Below, piece by piece: positions 13,857 through 26,900 of a stretch of DNA of 64,000 nt. This DNA comes from Brugia malayi. Its lineage: Eukaryota > Nematoda > Chromadorea > Rhabditida > Onchocercidae. The position numbers and the translations under genes were made by a program. Under the pieces are notes generated by a model that did no database searches, was not told the DNA's origin, and saw only the letters and a list, made by a program, of their open reading frames with translations. How positions within the stretch are numbered: position 1 is the first letter of the stretch; every line of letters begins with the position of its first letter. The stretch spans positions 2,232,001 to 2,296,000 of the forward strand of contig NW_025062475.1 of assembly GCF_000002995.4 (NCBI RefSeq), read 5' to 3'.

Positions 13857-15154
13857 CTGATATTGGATTGAAATATGCTTTAATAATTTCATACAATAAT
13901 GTTCTCAATGTCACCGCAATATTACCTGTCTAAATTAATTACTATTATGAACAAATTAATTCTAACATATGCAAATTTAATCCATTAATTGAATAATTTT
14001 TGAGTAATTTCTTCTTTTTTTAAATCAAAAAGGTTTGATAATTTTAATTAATCACAACTATTATGTATTATCATTTTGAAAAATAAATGAATTTAAAAGA
14101 AAAAATAGAAAAAATAAAAAAAAATAAATGAAAAAAATTAATAAAAATATATAATAAAGCAATCATTTGCACTTTTAAATATCAATTATAATTCTAAATA
14201 TCAATAAAATAAAGCATTAATTTACACATTTAAATATCACCAGTAATAAATATCAATAAAATTAATAATAATTAAATTTAAATATCAATAATAATTCTAA
14301 ATATCAATAAAATAAAGCATTAATTTACACATTTAAATATCACCAGTAATAAATATCAATAAAATTAATAATAATTAAATTTAAATATCAATAATAATTC
14401 TAAATATCAATAAAATAAAGCATTAATTTACACATTTAAATATCACCAGTAATAAATATCAATAAAATTAATAATAATTAAATTTAAATATCAATAATAA
14501 TTCTAAATATCAATAAAATAAAGCATTAATTTACACATTTAAATATCACCAGTAATAAATATCAATAAAATTAATAATAATTAAATTTAAATATCAATAA
14601 TAATTCTAAATATCAATAAAATAAAGCATTAATTTACACATTTAAATATCACCAGTAATAAATATCAATAAAATTAATAATAATTAAATTTAAATATCAA
14701 TAATAATTCTAAATATCAATAAAATTAATAATAATTAAATTTAAATATCAATAAAATAAAGCATTAATTTACACATTTAAATATACTAATACACTAGAAA
14801 ATAAATATCAATAAAATTTATAATAATTAAATTTAAATATCAATAATAATAATTTGCAGCATAACACATATATAAATGATTGTTTTTTTTTTTTAACTAA
14901 AAATTAAATATTTCAATACTATTAATACATAATTATTTACTAAGCAAACTCACAACAACAATAATATTAGCCCATATGAAAAATGATTTTTCGGTAATAC
15001 TAGCAAGGAAAAGAATAATTCCATTAATGCAAATTGTTGAAAGTAAAAATGGATGTGATTCTAAGCATTGTGTCATTTCATTGATAATACATTCAAATGT
15101 TATCAGTGCTGATGATAATATCACCATTATTGCACCCAAAAGAAATAACCATAT
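13857..15154 (-). CDS. Two orphan exons of a multi-pass membrane protein
   Basis: Two exon-like segments on the minus strand join in frame: 14954-15154 (67 codons, acceptor CTTTTATAG, donor GTGAGT) and 13857-13929 (24 codons plus one base, acceptor ATTTAG, donor GTAAAC). The product contains three hydrophobic stretches (WLFLLGAIMVILSSALITF, FLLSTICINGIILFLASI and FFIWANIIVVV) separated by short polar loops. The spacing faintly resembles transmembrane segments 8-11 of sodium:neurotransmitter symporters (SLC6), but no diagnostic motif is present. I could not find the neighbouring exons on either side. It may be a real divergent gene with long introns, or a relic. The intron between the exons is filled by a 103 bp satellite. 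Confidence 0.4.
14160..14850. repeat. 103 bp tandem satellite inside an intron
   Basis: The landmark CACATTTAAATATCACCAGT begins at 14225, 14328, 14431, 14534 and 14637, an exact 103 bp period. A diverged copy follows near 14772 after a 135 bp step. Units are nearly identical and consist mostly of smaller TAAATATCAATAA modules, so the array has nested repetition. It is purely non-coding and occupies most of the intron between the two orphan membrane-protein exons. Confidence 0.92.
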
Positions 15155-15390
15155 CTATAAAAGAAGAAAAAAAGATTAAATTAATTTATATATTAATTTA
15201 TTAAATTAATTAATTTATATAGAAAAAAAAATTAAAATTAATATAAAAAAAATAAATAACCATATTCATAAAAGAAGAAAAAAAAATTAAATTAATTTAT
15301 TATTTGCATTAAATTAATTTATTTGCTTAATTTTAAAATAAATAATCATATCTATAAAAGAAGAAAGAGAAATTAAATTAACATAATTAA
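15140..15390. repeat. Triplicated splice-acceptor segment
   Basis: The motif AAATAACCATATCTATAAAAG, followed by an A/G-rich tract and ATTAAATTAATTTA, occurs at about 15143, 15254 (one insertion) and 15340 (one substitution). The first copy is the real acceptor and first codons of exon 14954-15154 on the minus strand; the other two are intronic duplicates with period about 88-110 bp. Confidence 0.75.
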
Positions 15391-18000
15391 AAATTAAATT
15401 AATTTATTAAAAAAAAATTGAAAATTATTAAATTAATTTATTTGCTCATTATATTTGTTTAAATTATGCATAATTCATTCAGTAATATAATAAAATATTA
15501 TGCAAGACATTTTAAACTATCATTCATTTCCTTAAATTTTTAATTAAATGTTTTTTTTTTTTTTTTTTTTTTATTTATTTATATAAAATTATTTGTTTGA
15601 TAGCAATAAACATAAAATTATTTTGTAATAATGCAAGTATAAGCATAAATTCCCATCATATTACTACTATAAAATGTAAAAGTAGCAAAAATGGTTACTA
15701 AAAAAAAAGGAAATGAAATTGAAATAACGATAATAATATATAATATATTATTAAATACTTATTTATTTAAATGAATAAATAAATAATTTTTAAGATAGAA
15801 AAAGCTAGAAAAAAATAGATAAATAAATATGAAATAAAGAAATTAAAAAGAAAAAAATTGAAATATTCGAATAAAAACTAAAAATTTTTGCATGCCTTTA
15901 TTGGCCTCCACATTATTATGAATTGCAAATTGTGAAATGTTATAATTCAATTAAATGAAAATTTCAAAAATTCAAGAATGAAATTTAAATGATAATTTTT
16001 ACTGCAAATATTGCAAAAAATATATTTGCAAATAAACAGTAATTTTAATTGATAGAATATTTAGAATAACTAAGATTCAACCGAATCATCAAAACAATCA
16101 TTTCGAAAAAAATAGCAAATTTTTTGTACATATATGCAAATTTCAAATAATCTTTTAATTTGATTTAATTTATAATCAAAATAAAGATATATATAAATGC
16201 ATTTTATTGAAATGAAAGCATACTTTCTTCATTTTTGAACTTAACCTCTCTTTGACCTTTCAAAAACACTTTCTCTCTCATCTTCAATTCCTCTCTCTTT
16301 CCCTGAATTGCATTTGGAAATTTAATATTTATGAATTAATTTAACATAAAAATTTTTAACAAAACATTTTTTCAAAAGTAAAACAAAAAATTATAATATT
16401 TTGAATTTAAATTATTAAATAATAGTTGATAAATTGTTAGAAAAAAAAAATATGCACAGTGTTTATTTTTATATTTATGATAAAAAATTGCAAATGAAAA
16501 ATATATAAAAAAAAAAATTAATTATTACAATTTTTTTTTCTTTGCTTTTGAATCCAATTTATTCACTTCATCTTATTTTGCTCCATTTTATATTTTATTT
16601 GATTTGTAATGCGCTTGAAATTTTATTTAGACAACGAAAATAAGCAAAATTTAAATATTCATTTTTATTTCATCAAAAATTTTCAATTTAAAATTGTTTC
16701 CTTAAAATAAAGTTAAGTTAAGCAAAAAAATAATAATAATAAAGAGATCATTTTAGATTAACTCTTGCAAATATATCAGTTGCCATATAAATAAAAAATA
16801 AATCAAAAAAAAAAAAAAAAAAAGGAAAAACCTGTTAATAAAGTAACAAATAGCCGAAGTTTGGTTCAAAGAAAAATCAAAAACAAAAATAAAAATTTTC
16901 TACGACTATTTTAATTATGTAAGTAAAATCAGTTATAATTTTCGTAGTAAAATGGGAACAAATGCAAAAATACCACTAATTGTATATTGTAATTTGCTGA
17001 TCAGAGCATATTTGCAAGAAGTTCGCAACAATTAAATTTATTCAACAACAATAATTTTAGGAACTTAAAAAATCAAATTATTCAAACTGAAAGAAATTTA
17101 AATTTATAATTCAAACAATAAAAATTACAAATCAGTAATATCAGATATAAGAATAAAAAATAGCATTAATGATAGCAGAAATAATAACAATTGTAGTGAT
17201 AATATTAGCAATAATAGCAATAATAATGATAATAACAAATATTATTATTAACAAATGATAATAATGCTGATAAATGATAAAAAAATAATAATAATAATTG
17301 ATAAGCAATAAATATTAATAAACAATACTGATTAACCTTTACTTATATTTATATCATTTCTTCAATTGAGTGAAATTTTAAAAATTCAAATGAATTATAA
17401 GGTAGTATTAACATTTATATTTTTTTCTAAACAAATAATCATAAGTAATTTCATCAAGAAATACTTATTAATTAAAGTAGAAAGAGGAGAAAAAAATGTA
17501 AAAGTTAATTTAAAAAATTCAAAGTATACAATGAAATATTATTACTCATTATAATCGAATCATTTAATGAAAAATGTTAAAGTTTATTTCATTTCATTTT
17601 TTTTTGTTTTTTGTTTTCTCATTGCCAATTTCATTCATTCAACATTTTCGTATTGATTTTCAATTAAAATCCTTTTTTTTTTGTAATATACTGTTGCTGC
17701 GGTAGTGGCAAAATGTCAAAGATGAAATGATGTAATAAAAATTTTTATTTCCGTTAATGCATAAATGGTGACAATTTCTAATTTTCTTCCTTGTCACCCT
17801 TTTTTTTTTTTTTTTTTTCTCTTTTTCTTTTTTCTTTTTTTTTCTTTGAATTTTCAATTGTATAAATATAACTGCAATGAAGCAGAAGACTTCACAACCA
17901 TCCTTCTTTTTTTTTTTTTTTTATCAAACTTTTTAAATTATTTGTTAAATTTATTCTCTTTTTCATAAAATTTTCTCTTCTTTTTATCTTTTCTCTTTCC

Positions 18001-18032
<32 letters not shown>

Positions 18033-19830
18033 CTTTCCCTTTCTCTCAATATGTATGTGTGTGTGTGTGATCATTTTTCCATATTTAAGATAACCTAATG
18101 AAATAATTACATCGTTTTGAATCATTCTAAACGAGCAATACCACAATGTTACACTTCGCTTCTTTCTTTCTTTTTTTTTTTTTTTTTTTTTTGGGCATTT
18201 ATTTGATCAATGTCAATTTTTATTCATTTAATTTTAATTTTTCATTTACTATTAGTTTATGATTCAAATTTTTTTCAAATATTCCATCAGATAATTTTAT
18301 TAATAATTAATTATTAAGCAATCTAATATATGTAATTAAACTTAATTAATACTAATGATTAATTAAAGGAGAAAAAAAAAAGAAGAAAAATTGGAATTGT
18401 TTATTTGTAAAAAATAGGAAAAAGAAAATATTAAATAATTAAATTGTAATTAAACTTAATTAATACTATAATTAATTAACTATTCTGAAGGAGAGAAAAA
18501 AAAAAGAGGAAAAATTGGAATTTTTTATTTGAAAAAATAGAAAAGCGATGATAAAAAGGAAAATGAATTGCTAGAAGAGTTCAGCTGAGAATTAATCAAT
18601 TATTTATTGCTTATAAATTTTGAAATTCTTTTTTAATTATTTTTTAATTTCATTTTTTTTTTTTATAAATTTCATTTCTATTTCATTTTTGATCTTTTTT
18701 TTCATTTAGATTTTAAAATTTTCATTCCTTTTCTTTTAATTTGATAATTTAATAAATTTCACTTAAATATTTAACATTTTTTGAAACGTTACGTCATCAT
18801 TTATAATCAATCAAATATATTTGTTACATTTATTAATTATATATAGATCATTGCTTTTTTTTTCTTTTTTTTTTACATAATTAGTTGATTATAGCATGTA
18901 AATTTGGAATTTTTCTTTTTTAAACAATTTTTTTTTTTTTTAAATTTCATTTCTATTATTAAATTTTATTCGTTTTTTTTTTTTTTTTCAAACTTGTTAA
19001 TTTAATGTAGTTTATTTTATTTTGCATTTATTCTTATTACTTCATTTTTGCTCATGTAAAACGATAAAAGAAAAAACGATGAGAAAATACGTTGAATTTT
19101 AGTTTAAAAGAATATTCATTTTTAAAATACTATCATACCTATCAAATAAATCTTTTTATTCACATATAATCCAATGAACTGTAAACTGTACGTATTATGG
19201 CCGCGTGAAATAATGCTTCTTCCATTCTATTTGTTTGGATGAGTTTTTTTTTTTGTTTTCCAGTAATTCAAATTTTATTATTTATTATAAATGGAGTAAA
19301 CAGATATGATAAAATTGTGCAGAATGTAATGATGGATCGATCTTTCATCTTTTTTTTTCTTATTTGTAGAAAATTGCCAGAATATTAAATTAAAACTTCC
19401 AATTCAAACTTAATGTATGAATTTAATCAGAAGTTGTTGTAAATAGAATTGATACAAAATATTATGTGAAAATGAGCAAAAATAGGGTAAGATTGTTATA
19501 ATATTGAAGTAAGTGTTTTATTACCATCTCCTTTGATAACATTTTATTGTTATGCTTAACAACAGTTGAAATTATTGTTGTGCATTACATGCTATTGCTT
19601 CTATAAAATTTATGTGACTATAATTTCTTTAAACTGCAAATTATGCTATTTTTTTAGTTTTTGTTTTTGCTTCTTTTTTGTTTTTTCACGAATAACTTTA
19701 TAGCTGACTTTTGTTTGTAAGTTGTAAAAGTACAAAAGCATTCAATGGATCATTAGTGTCGTCTCAATTTGAAAAGCACTACTCATTTCAAATCTAATAG
19801 TTTGAATTTTTAGGACAGCATTTCTAAAAG
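15155..19830. other. A+T-rich intergenic region upstream of ras-2
   Basis: No supportable coding exon over 4.7 kb. Contents are simple sequence: AAT/AAC-type runs around 17160-17330, long T and A tracts (15550, 16800, 17800, 17915, 18170), and a CT/CTTT pyrimidine tract followed by (TG)n at about 18000-18070. The right end must contain the ras-2 promoter. A slightly less A+T-rich patch with GGCCGCGTG near 19200 is the only distinctive feature, and its role is unknown. Confidence 0.55.
18000..18070. repeat. CT/CTTT and TG microsatellite
   Basis: A run of CT dinucleotides, then CTTT repeats, then (TG)6 ending at about 18068. It is simple-sequence repeat in the intergenic region upstream of ras-2. 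Confidence 0.85.
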
Positions 19831-22180
19831 ATGGCGACTTCGAAAAGGCCACCAGATGATGACTCGAAATTACCGACATATAAATTAGTAGTTATCGGTG
19901 AAGGTGGTGTAGGCAAGTCTTCCTTAACGATACAATTCTTCCAGGTTTTTTGTTTTACAATTTTCGTCTTCATATTGATTTTTTCCTTACTTTCATAATA
20001 GTAATTGTAATATCATCATGAATCATTGGATTGAAAGATAATCTGCACAAACACCAGTGCTATCATTAGGCGAGTAATACAGTAAGTATAACAAATAATG
20101 TATGAATATAAGTTTAATTTCTAGAAACATTTCGTTGATTATTATGATCCAACAATAGAGGATCAATATATTATTCATGCCGAAGTTGATGGCCAGTGGG
20201 TTATCATGGATGGTGAGTATATATTTAATTAACTTTCTGTGGCATTTTTTTTAACCTAAAACCGAATCGTTTAGATTTTTACGTTTATCGAAAATAAATG
20301 CTTTCATTATGCTTATAGCGCTTTGAATGTTTATTCTAATAGGAGCGAAATATAAAATGCATATTCGATAAATTTTGATTGGTTTGGATAGTTTGGAAAT
20401 ATATATAGTAGAATTATGTATTGTCTCTTGAATTAGATTATTAAGATTTTTATACTGTGCTTAATCATGTTGGAAACCTAGACCAATTTTTCATCTAATT
20501 GGATAAGTTTAGGTAGAAAAGCTGATTTAAAAGGAATAAGTAGAGGAAGTGATAGGTTATATGTATTTTGATAATTATAAAAGTTTTTCCAATGAAAAAT
20601 TTCTGATCATTCACTGTATGGTGTCTTTTTTTTTTGGTAGGACGACTTTGTATGTCAATTATGGCTACTTAAACTTATCCAGTTAGAAATGATTTACAAA
20701 GCCAATTTGCAAATCATTCATTAGTCTACTGGTTAGATGATACCTGGTTTGAAGCTTGTGAAATTTATATACTGAGTTCATCGATAGTTCCATTTTTTTA
20801 TGTCTCCATTATATTAATATTGGATTAGTAATGAATTTTTAGTGTTGGATACTGCCGGACAAGAGGAATTTTCTGCTATGCGTGAACAGTATATGCGTAA
20901 CGGCCGAGGATTTCTTTTGGTTTATTCAGTAACCGATGTTCGTAGTTTTGAAGAAGCACCGAAGCTTTTTGATCAAGTATTACGAGTTAAGGATAAAACA
21001 GAATATCCTGTATTGTTAGTGGCAAATAAGGTAATCTTTAATGAAGTTTTTCTCATTAATTACTGTTTTAGCAGCCAACATCTGGTCATCTTCTGATTAT
21101 TCTGTTATGATTGATAGTCTTATTTAAATCTTTTTATATGTAATTTTATTCTCATGTTTAATCTTGCTTATGTCCTATCATCCTCGTTCTTTTCCTGTTT
21201 CCTTCCCTTGAACTGAGCATCATAATCTGTTCAGGAAGTTTTGTTTGAGTCGACAAAAACAATCCATTATATACTTGCATATTCATTAATCAGTATTCGT
21301 AGTTTTGAGGAAGCACTATAGCTTCTTGGTCTATATTACCAAATAAAATATTCTGTATTGCTAGTATTATAAATGAAGGTTGCTCCAATGAAATTTTGCT
21401 AAATTGAACATTAATAACAATAATTTCTAGATTGATTTAGTAAGTCAGCGAAAAGTAACGGAACAACAAGGGCGGGAACTAGCCGATCGGCTTAAAGTTC
21501 CATATATTGAAACTTCAGCCAAAGATCCACCAGTTAATGTGGATGCGGCATTCCATGAATTAGTTCGGATTGTAAAAAGTTTTCCAAGTGATGAGGATAA
21601 CGATACAGTAAGTCCTTTCCGCATATTCGTTCTTATTTTTTTTACAAAAAACATTCTTATACAAAAAAAATGTCTTGTTTTGGAATGCACTATAGTTTGC
21701 CATTTTTTGCACCATTTTTTTAAAAAAGAAATTCATCTTTTCAAACTATTTATTACATGATATCTATTTTTGAGTTAATTCAAATTTAATACAAGTAGAT
21801 TATGATTGGCTGCGTGGAGCCTTATCCCTTTGCATATCTACGAAACTCAATTGGTTGTACTATTCATACTATTATGAATGAAAAGTACTTTCATTTAATC
21901 CTGATAAGCGAAAGGGAATGTGTCTCTTACAATATTTTTCTTATTTGAACTATTATCTCACTGCAGCTGATGCTGCATAATTGAGTCTCTTATGTAATTA
22001 TTTATTGCTAATGTCTGAGCAAGTATTCTGTAGACATAAAATATTGAATTTCGAAATATTTAAATGAGATCTGATTGCTATCTGATTGAATATGATATTT
22101 TCTCTTAGAATCACGGTACAGTTTCTTATGGTGGAAGCAAAAAGAATAAGAAAGTGAAGAATAAATGCCGGATAATGTAG
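19831..22180 (+). CDS. ras-2: Ras-family small GTPase, M-Ras orthologue
   Basis: Five exons: 19831-19944, 20125-20212, 20843-21030, 21431-21607, 22109-22180; 212 aa. P-loop GEGGVGKS at residues 23-30 has the wild-type glycine equivalent to Ras G12. Switch I is YDPTIEDQY (45-53), switch II begins DTAGQEE (70-76) with the catalytic Gln, base-recognition motifs are NKID (129-132) and ETSAK (157-161). The C-terminus has a lysine-rich stretch and ends in the CAAX box CRIM, predicting farnesylation and membrane attachment. [18 protein letters not shown] and [10 protein letters not shown] favour M-Ras over R-Ras or classical Ras; C. elegans ras-2 is the M-Ras type. A TTTTTAG acceptor 17 bp before the ATG suggests spliced-leader addition. 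The intron before exon 4 carries a decayed partial copy of exon 3. Confidence 0.95.
21278..21380 (+). pseudogene. Decayed copy of ras-2 exon 3 inside ras-2 intron
   Basis: This intronic stretch aligns with about 20926-21032, the second half of ras-2 exon 3. Shared blocks include TTCGTAGTTTTGA, GAAGCAC and TATTCTGTATTGCTAGT (exon: TATCCTGTATTGTTAGT). It has small deletions and an in-frame TAG after GAAGCACTA, and its donor site is degraded, so it cannot serve as an alternative exon. It is a partial internal duplication now decaying. Confidence 0.8.
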
Positions 22181-23981
22181 CGTTTCGAATTCAACTATCG
22201 AATGAAGTATCGTTCTTTACTTGTTCACTTTCAACAATGGCTCTTCCTTGATATGTTTGAACTTTTGCGACAATCAGAAATATTTTGAAATTAAAGAATA
22301 TCGGCAACGAAAGTTTTGGTACTGTTTATTTTGCTGAATTGTTTGCTTGTTTTTTTATATTTCAATTTTGGATGTCTTTTTCCAAATTATATGGTGAGGA
22401 CCTTTCACCTTTTGTTTTGTCTTGTTTTTTTTTTTGATGTGTGATGGGCAACTATTTGACTTTGTTAATTTGTTCAGGTTTTTATTGTAATGTTTTTGGA
22501 TGTTCTTTATACACTGATGTAATTAGATACTGAACATAGTTATGGTACGCTTGCGTCTTCCTAACTGTTCGTTTTCATTTGAATTTGTTTGAATCTGATA
22601 AGCTATTACTTTGATCACAAATGCACGTTCATCTCTTCTGAATAGTAGTTTGCATGAATGGAAATCAATTGGAAATTTGGAACTTGATTATTGGAGATGA
22701 TTTCGAATGTTACGCTATAATATACATTTTTATTTTTATTTTTGTTCTAATTTGCTCATTTTCTTATTTACATACCCTTTAAATTTTCGTAGTTTGTTAA
22801 AGTTTTGAAATTTTTTCCTCAGCTTTTTCTTCAGTTTGAAAATTTTTCTTCATATTTCACTTTCTTTTGTATTATTTTCCCGTTAATATCACTAAAGTGC
22901 CTATTATAAACATTGTTCTTGCCATTATTTGCATTAATATATTTCATTAAGAATAGCATTTCTATATTTTATTCGCTGTCATTATTTCGTACTGTAATCT
23001 AAGTTTAGTTCAACCGTTATTCTCATCACACACCTTGTTTGAGAATATCGGCGAGATTAGCACACAGTATAGTCTGATGCAATTAGATTACTATATTTTA
23101 GTAGTTAATAATTTGTTAATTAATTATTTCTTTATTAAATTATATTGTTCGAAAAGTATTACTTCTTCGATGAAGGAAGAGAAAAATGTTAATGAGAGTC
23201 ATTTAATTCGAAATTTTCGATAAAGTCAAAATGTGATATTTCTTCTGATAATTTAAGCAACTGCTTCAAGGTGGAGTTTTTTTTTCTTTCCGCAAATTTT
23301 CAAATTAAAATTTCTTTTTTCCTTTCATGTTTTTAATGTTTGGAACTGATTATATTTAATCAATTGCATTTTCAACATCTGTTGAAGTATTTTTCGGGAT
23401 TCTCTGTCTCATTTGCTGTTTAGTGCTACTTATTATTGTTATTATTGTTGTTATTAGTACTATTTTTATTATTATTGTTGTGAATATTTGAATTTGTTGT
23501 ATGATAAAAGAAGACGAAAACACTATCAAATAAATGAAATATATAAATGTAACAGTGATCGCATTGATATGCAAAGTTATAAGAAATTCGAACGTTTCAA
23601 TTTTGAATTCTAGCATTATGGTTTGCATCCGTAAAATTGATTGCCTAAAAATATGGGTAAAAAGCATTTCCTGCTTAAATTTATCATCTTTTTGCTTTTA
23701 TTATTTCCTTCTATACATATTTGAATTGGTACAGAAACAATACTACAGATTAAAATATTCTAGACCTAAAACACTTTCATAAGCATTTCTTCTTCAGATT
23801 TTCTATTTTATTTGGTTATTTGATAAAGCAATTTTATGTTATTTAGCAAATCAACTTTTCAAATTAATTCTTATTAGTTTGGGTATAAGTCAAAATTCAT
23901 ATATAATACATACATATAAAATTATATGAAACATCCATCGAAATATGTTTAATTTTTAAATTATAGAGAGAATAAACTGGC
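22181..23981. other. ras-2 3' region and APC5 upstream region
   Basis: About 1.8 kb separate the ras-2 stop from the APC5 start. It is T-rich, as expected for 3' UTR and intergenic DNA, and I see no coding exon. The gap is much longer than the roughly 100-1000 bp usual inside nematode operons, so co-transcription is not indicated. APC5 has its own TTATAG acceptor 15 bp upstream of the ATG. Confidence 0.6.
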
Positions 23982-26900
23982 ATGGCAGAGGATTTGGTTC
24001 ATTCTAGCTTCAGCTTAGATGAGGCATTCAGTTTCGTTTTCGATAATTCACCTGGTGAACCGGTTACACCATTTCGGGTTTGTTTTCTACTTTTTAATTT
24101 TCGTATGAATAAATCAAATCTTGCCAATCTTGCCATAAGAATGATTCACATTTGGATGATGCCAAAAGAAAAAAAAAATAGTAAAATTTCTATTATAATA
24201 TTTACTAAAGAAATTTTCTGCGTATTTCAGCTTGCCATATATCTTCTTATACGAGTTTTGGATACAAATCATCGATTAAAGCCATTTACACACAAGGAGC
24301 ACTATCAGTTATCATCATTGGTATATGAGCTTTTAAATGCAGTTAATTTAAGCTTTCCGGAAACAATTGATATGATAATGGCACCATTGCAAGAAGTTTC
24401 ATTAAATTTATTTTTGGAATTTATGGCAAAGTACGTTTGCTTTTCTTCATAATTAAATGGTTACTTTAAGAGTTAAAAATATATTTAAGACTTATTCCAC
24501 TTCAATTATATGGTTAAAAAAATAACATCTCTGATGCATCAGTTTAATATAAAAATGAAACTTTTTTTTTAAAAAAAAAAAAAGAGATTAGGGGAAATTG
24601 GTAACCACATTCGATTAGTTTAAATTTCTGCATTATTTTAAACTTTTGACTTCAAATGGATGAATATTTTTGCAGAATAGATAGTCATCGTGGGAATGTG
24701 GAAATACTTATCCGTCGTGATGAATTGTTTTATCAACCTCGGAAACTGGATCGTTTGGGACAGCCATTCGCTTTGACTAAAAGTCTTATTGGCATTTTTG
24801 TTCGCAAGGTAATTTGTCTGGTCATCTTGTTACTTCACTAACTCTTTACGGGCTTTATTTCTTCACATTTCAATTCTTTACGAATTTTCATGGTCAAAAT
24901 TATATTTGATTTTGATTAAAAAAATAACATCTCTGATGCATCAGTTTAATATAAAAATGAAACTTTTTTTTAAAAAAAAAATATGAAGCGACATATTATT
25001 ATAATGTTAAATTTATATAAATACTATAAATTTAATTTAAGTTGGCAGTCACACAAGCTTGTCAAAGTGTCACGCAAATTCAGCGATCACATAAGCAGTG
25101 GTTGGAATGGTTGAATGATTCTCGTCCCGCTGCTCGTAGTGATCTTTTTGGTGGTTATGCTAAGAACATATCTAAATTGACCGCTTCTGCGTCATCTGTA
25201 TCAGGTATTTCCTCATATTTACTGTGAAAATATGATATCGATTTTATTTAATTTTACAAATTGACACTTTTGAATTTTTATTTGCATTATATAACTTATT
25301 CCAGTATTCATTTGGTGCCATTTTGATAATTTCGTTGCTCTTGCGATATTCTTAAATTAAACAAACAAACAACAAATTCCTTTTACTCATAATATCATAT
25401 TTTTAGCATCTTAAAAAATATACGTGAATTAAATGTTTAGGTGATACGCATTTGGCTCCTCTTATAGATGATATAACGCATTTGAGAGTTACACCAATTA
25501 AAGACAAGTAAATTTATTTTTTTATCATTTACTGTTGATAAGTTATTCAGTAGAATGAATGGAATAATTTGATTATAACTGCTAATAGCTTGAACATTAG
25601 TTATTTCAACGAGTAAGCTGTGCATGTATTAGTTAATTTGAGATATTAATGATGTAAAATTTGCTTTTACAAAATAACAAAATAAAATTTCGAATATTTT
25701 TACTTGTCATTTTCAGAGCTACAAGAATGAGTGAAGAATTTTTGAAAGCATCAATATCACCAGCGAATAGAAAGAAAAAAACAGTCAAAATTGACGATGA
25801 AGAAAAGCACTGTAGGAGGAGTCTTTTCAATGTTAATACATCACTACCATCTACAACACTCTATGAATTACAGCAACATCCTGGTGCACAACCACAATTA
25901 ACTGAGCTACTTTCTTCAAGTAGAGCTCGAGCTCTTATCAGTCGACAGTTGCATGCATTGCATGTTTCACCAGATGATGCAATGGAAGAAAAACAGCTCA
26001 GGGCTGCATGTGATTTCATCAAGAAGCATTATCCTGATTTACCGCTTGTTGTTAGTAGTTATGCTTCTTTCTTTTTATTTTGTTGCGATTTAAAATTATT
26101 AAAAAATTTTGTGAGTTTAAGTTTTTTAAATAATATATTGCTAATGGCTACTTCAGTAACTGTTTATTCTATTATGATAATAGAAGCTGTCTTACATAAG
26201 TTTATCATAGAAATTGTAAACACGTAATTTATTACATTGATATAAATTTATCACAGTTAGTATGATTATATGCTTGCACGTTTTGAATTATAACACATTT
26301 GTAATATAATTATTAATTTTGAAAATCTTATTAATATTTACATCTTTTTAAGAATTATTTCCCTTTTTTTGTTTTTTCCTGTATGCTTAAATAATTTATT
26401 CTGTTAGAATTATCATTTTCAGCATTTAGTTGATATGATGAATGCAATACGATCTCATAATATATTTGAAGCTGGTGAAGCATTGCAACAGTTCTTTGAT
26501 TGGACGGCTATACGCATTAATGAAACGAATAATATAAACCGTTCAATTACGGCTACCGATCAACGTCCGTTACGTTATGCACCTCTATTGCATGCACGAC
26601 TTGCTCGAATTTTCGGATATAAGTAAGTTATGGTTAAAAGTTTTGATGCGGCGTTTTAGCATATGTTAGCGTCCGTTATTCGAAAGCTTGCACAAATTTC
26701 GAGTATTGTGATTTCTTCGCTTTTAATATTTGCCTATTTATATATCAGTAGTGGAAATATTATTTTAGTTATTTAAAAAACTAAACTTTATAATTTAGTG
26801 GTACATAGCCATAGCAAAATGAATATGTGATTATATTCTACTATTTATAGCTACGATTCTTTAGCAAGTTTGATTTAATAGATCTTTTGAAGAGGATTTA

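Noticed and set aside
14160..14850. Regular repeats considered as a CRISPR array
   Set aside because: There are no unique spacers; the whole 103 bp unit repeats, it lies in a eukaryotic intron and is purely A+T-rich satellite.
17660..18146. Overlapping ORFs rich in K/E/R or F/L on opposite strands
   Set aside because: They are translations of poly-T, CTTT and CT simple repeats.
23356..23782. ORFs of about 80-100 codons on both strands upstream of APC5
   Set aside because: Composition is that of A/T-rich spacer (I/T/F-rich), with no splice partners or recognisable motif.
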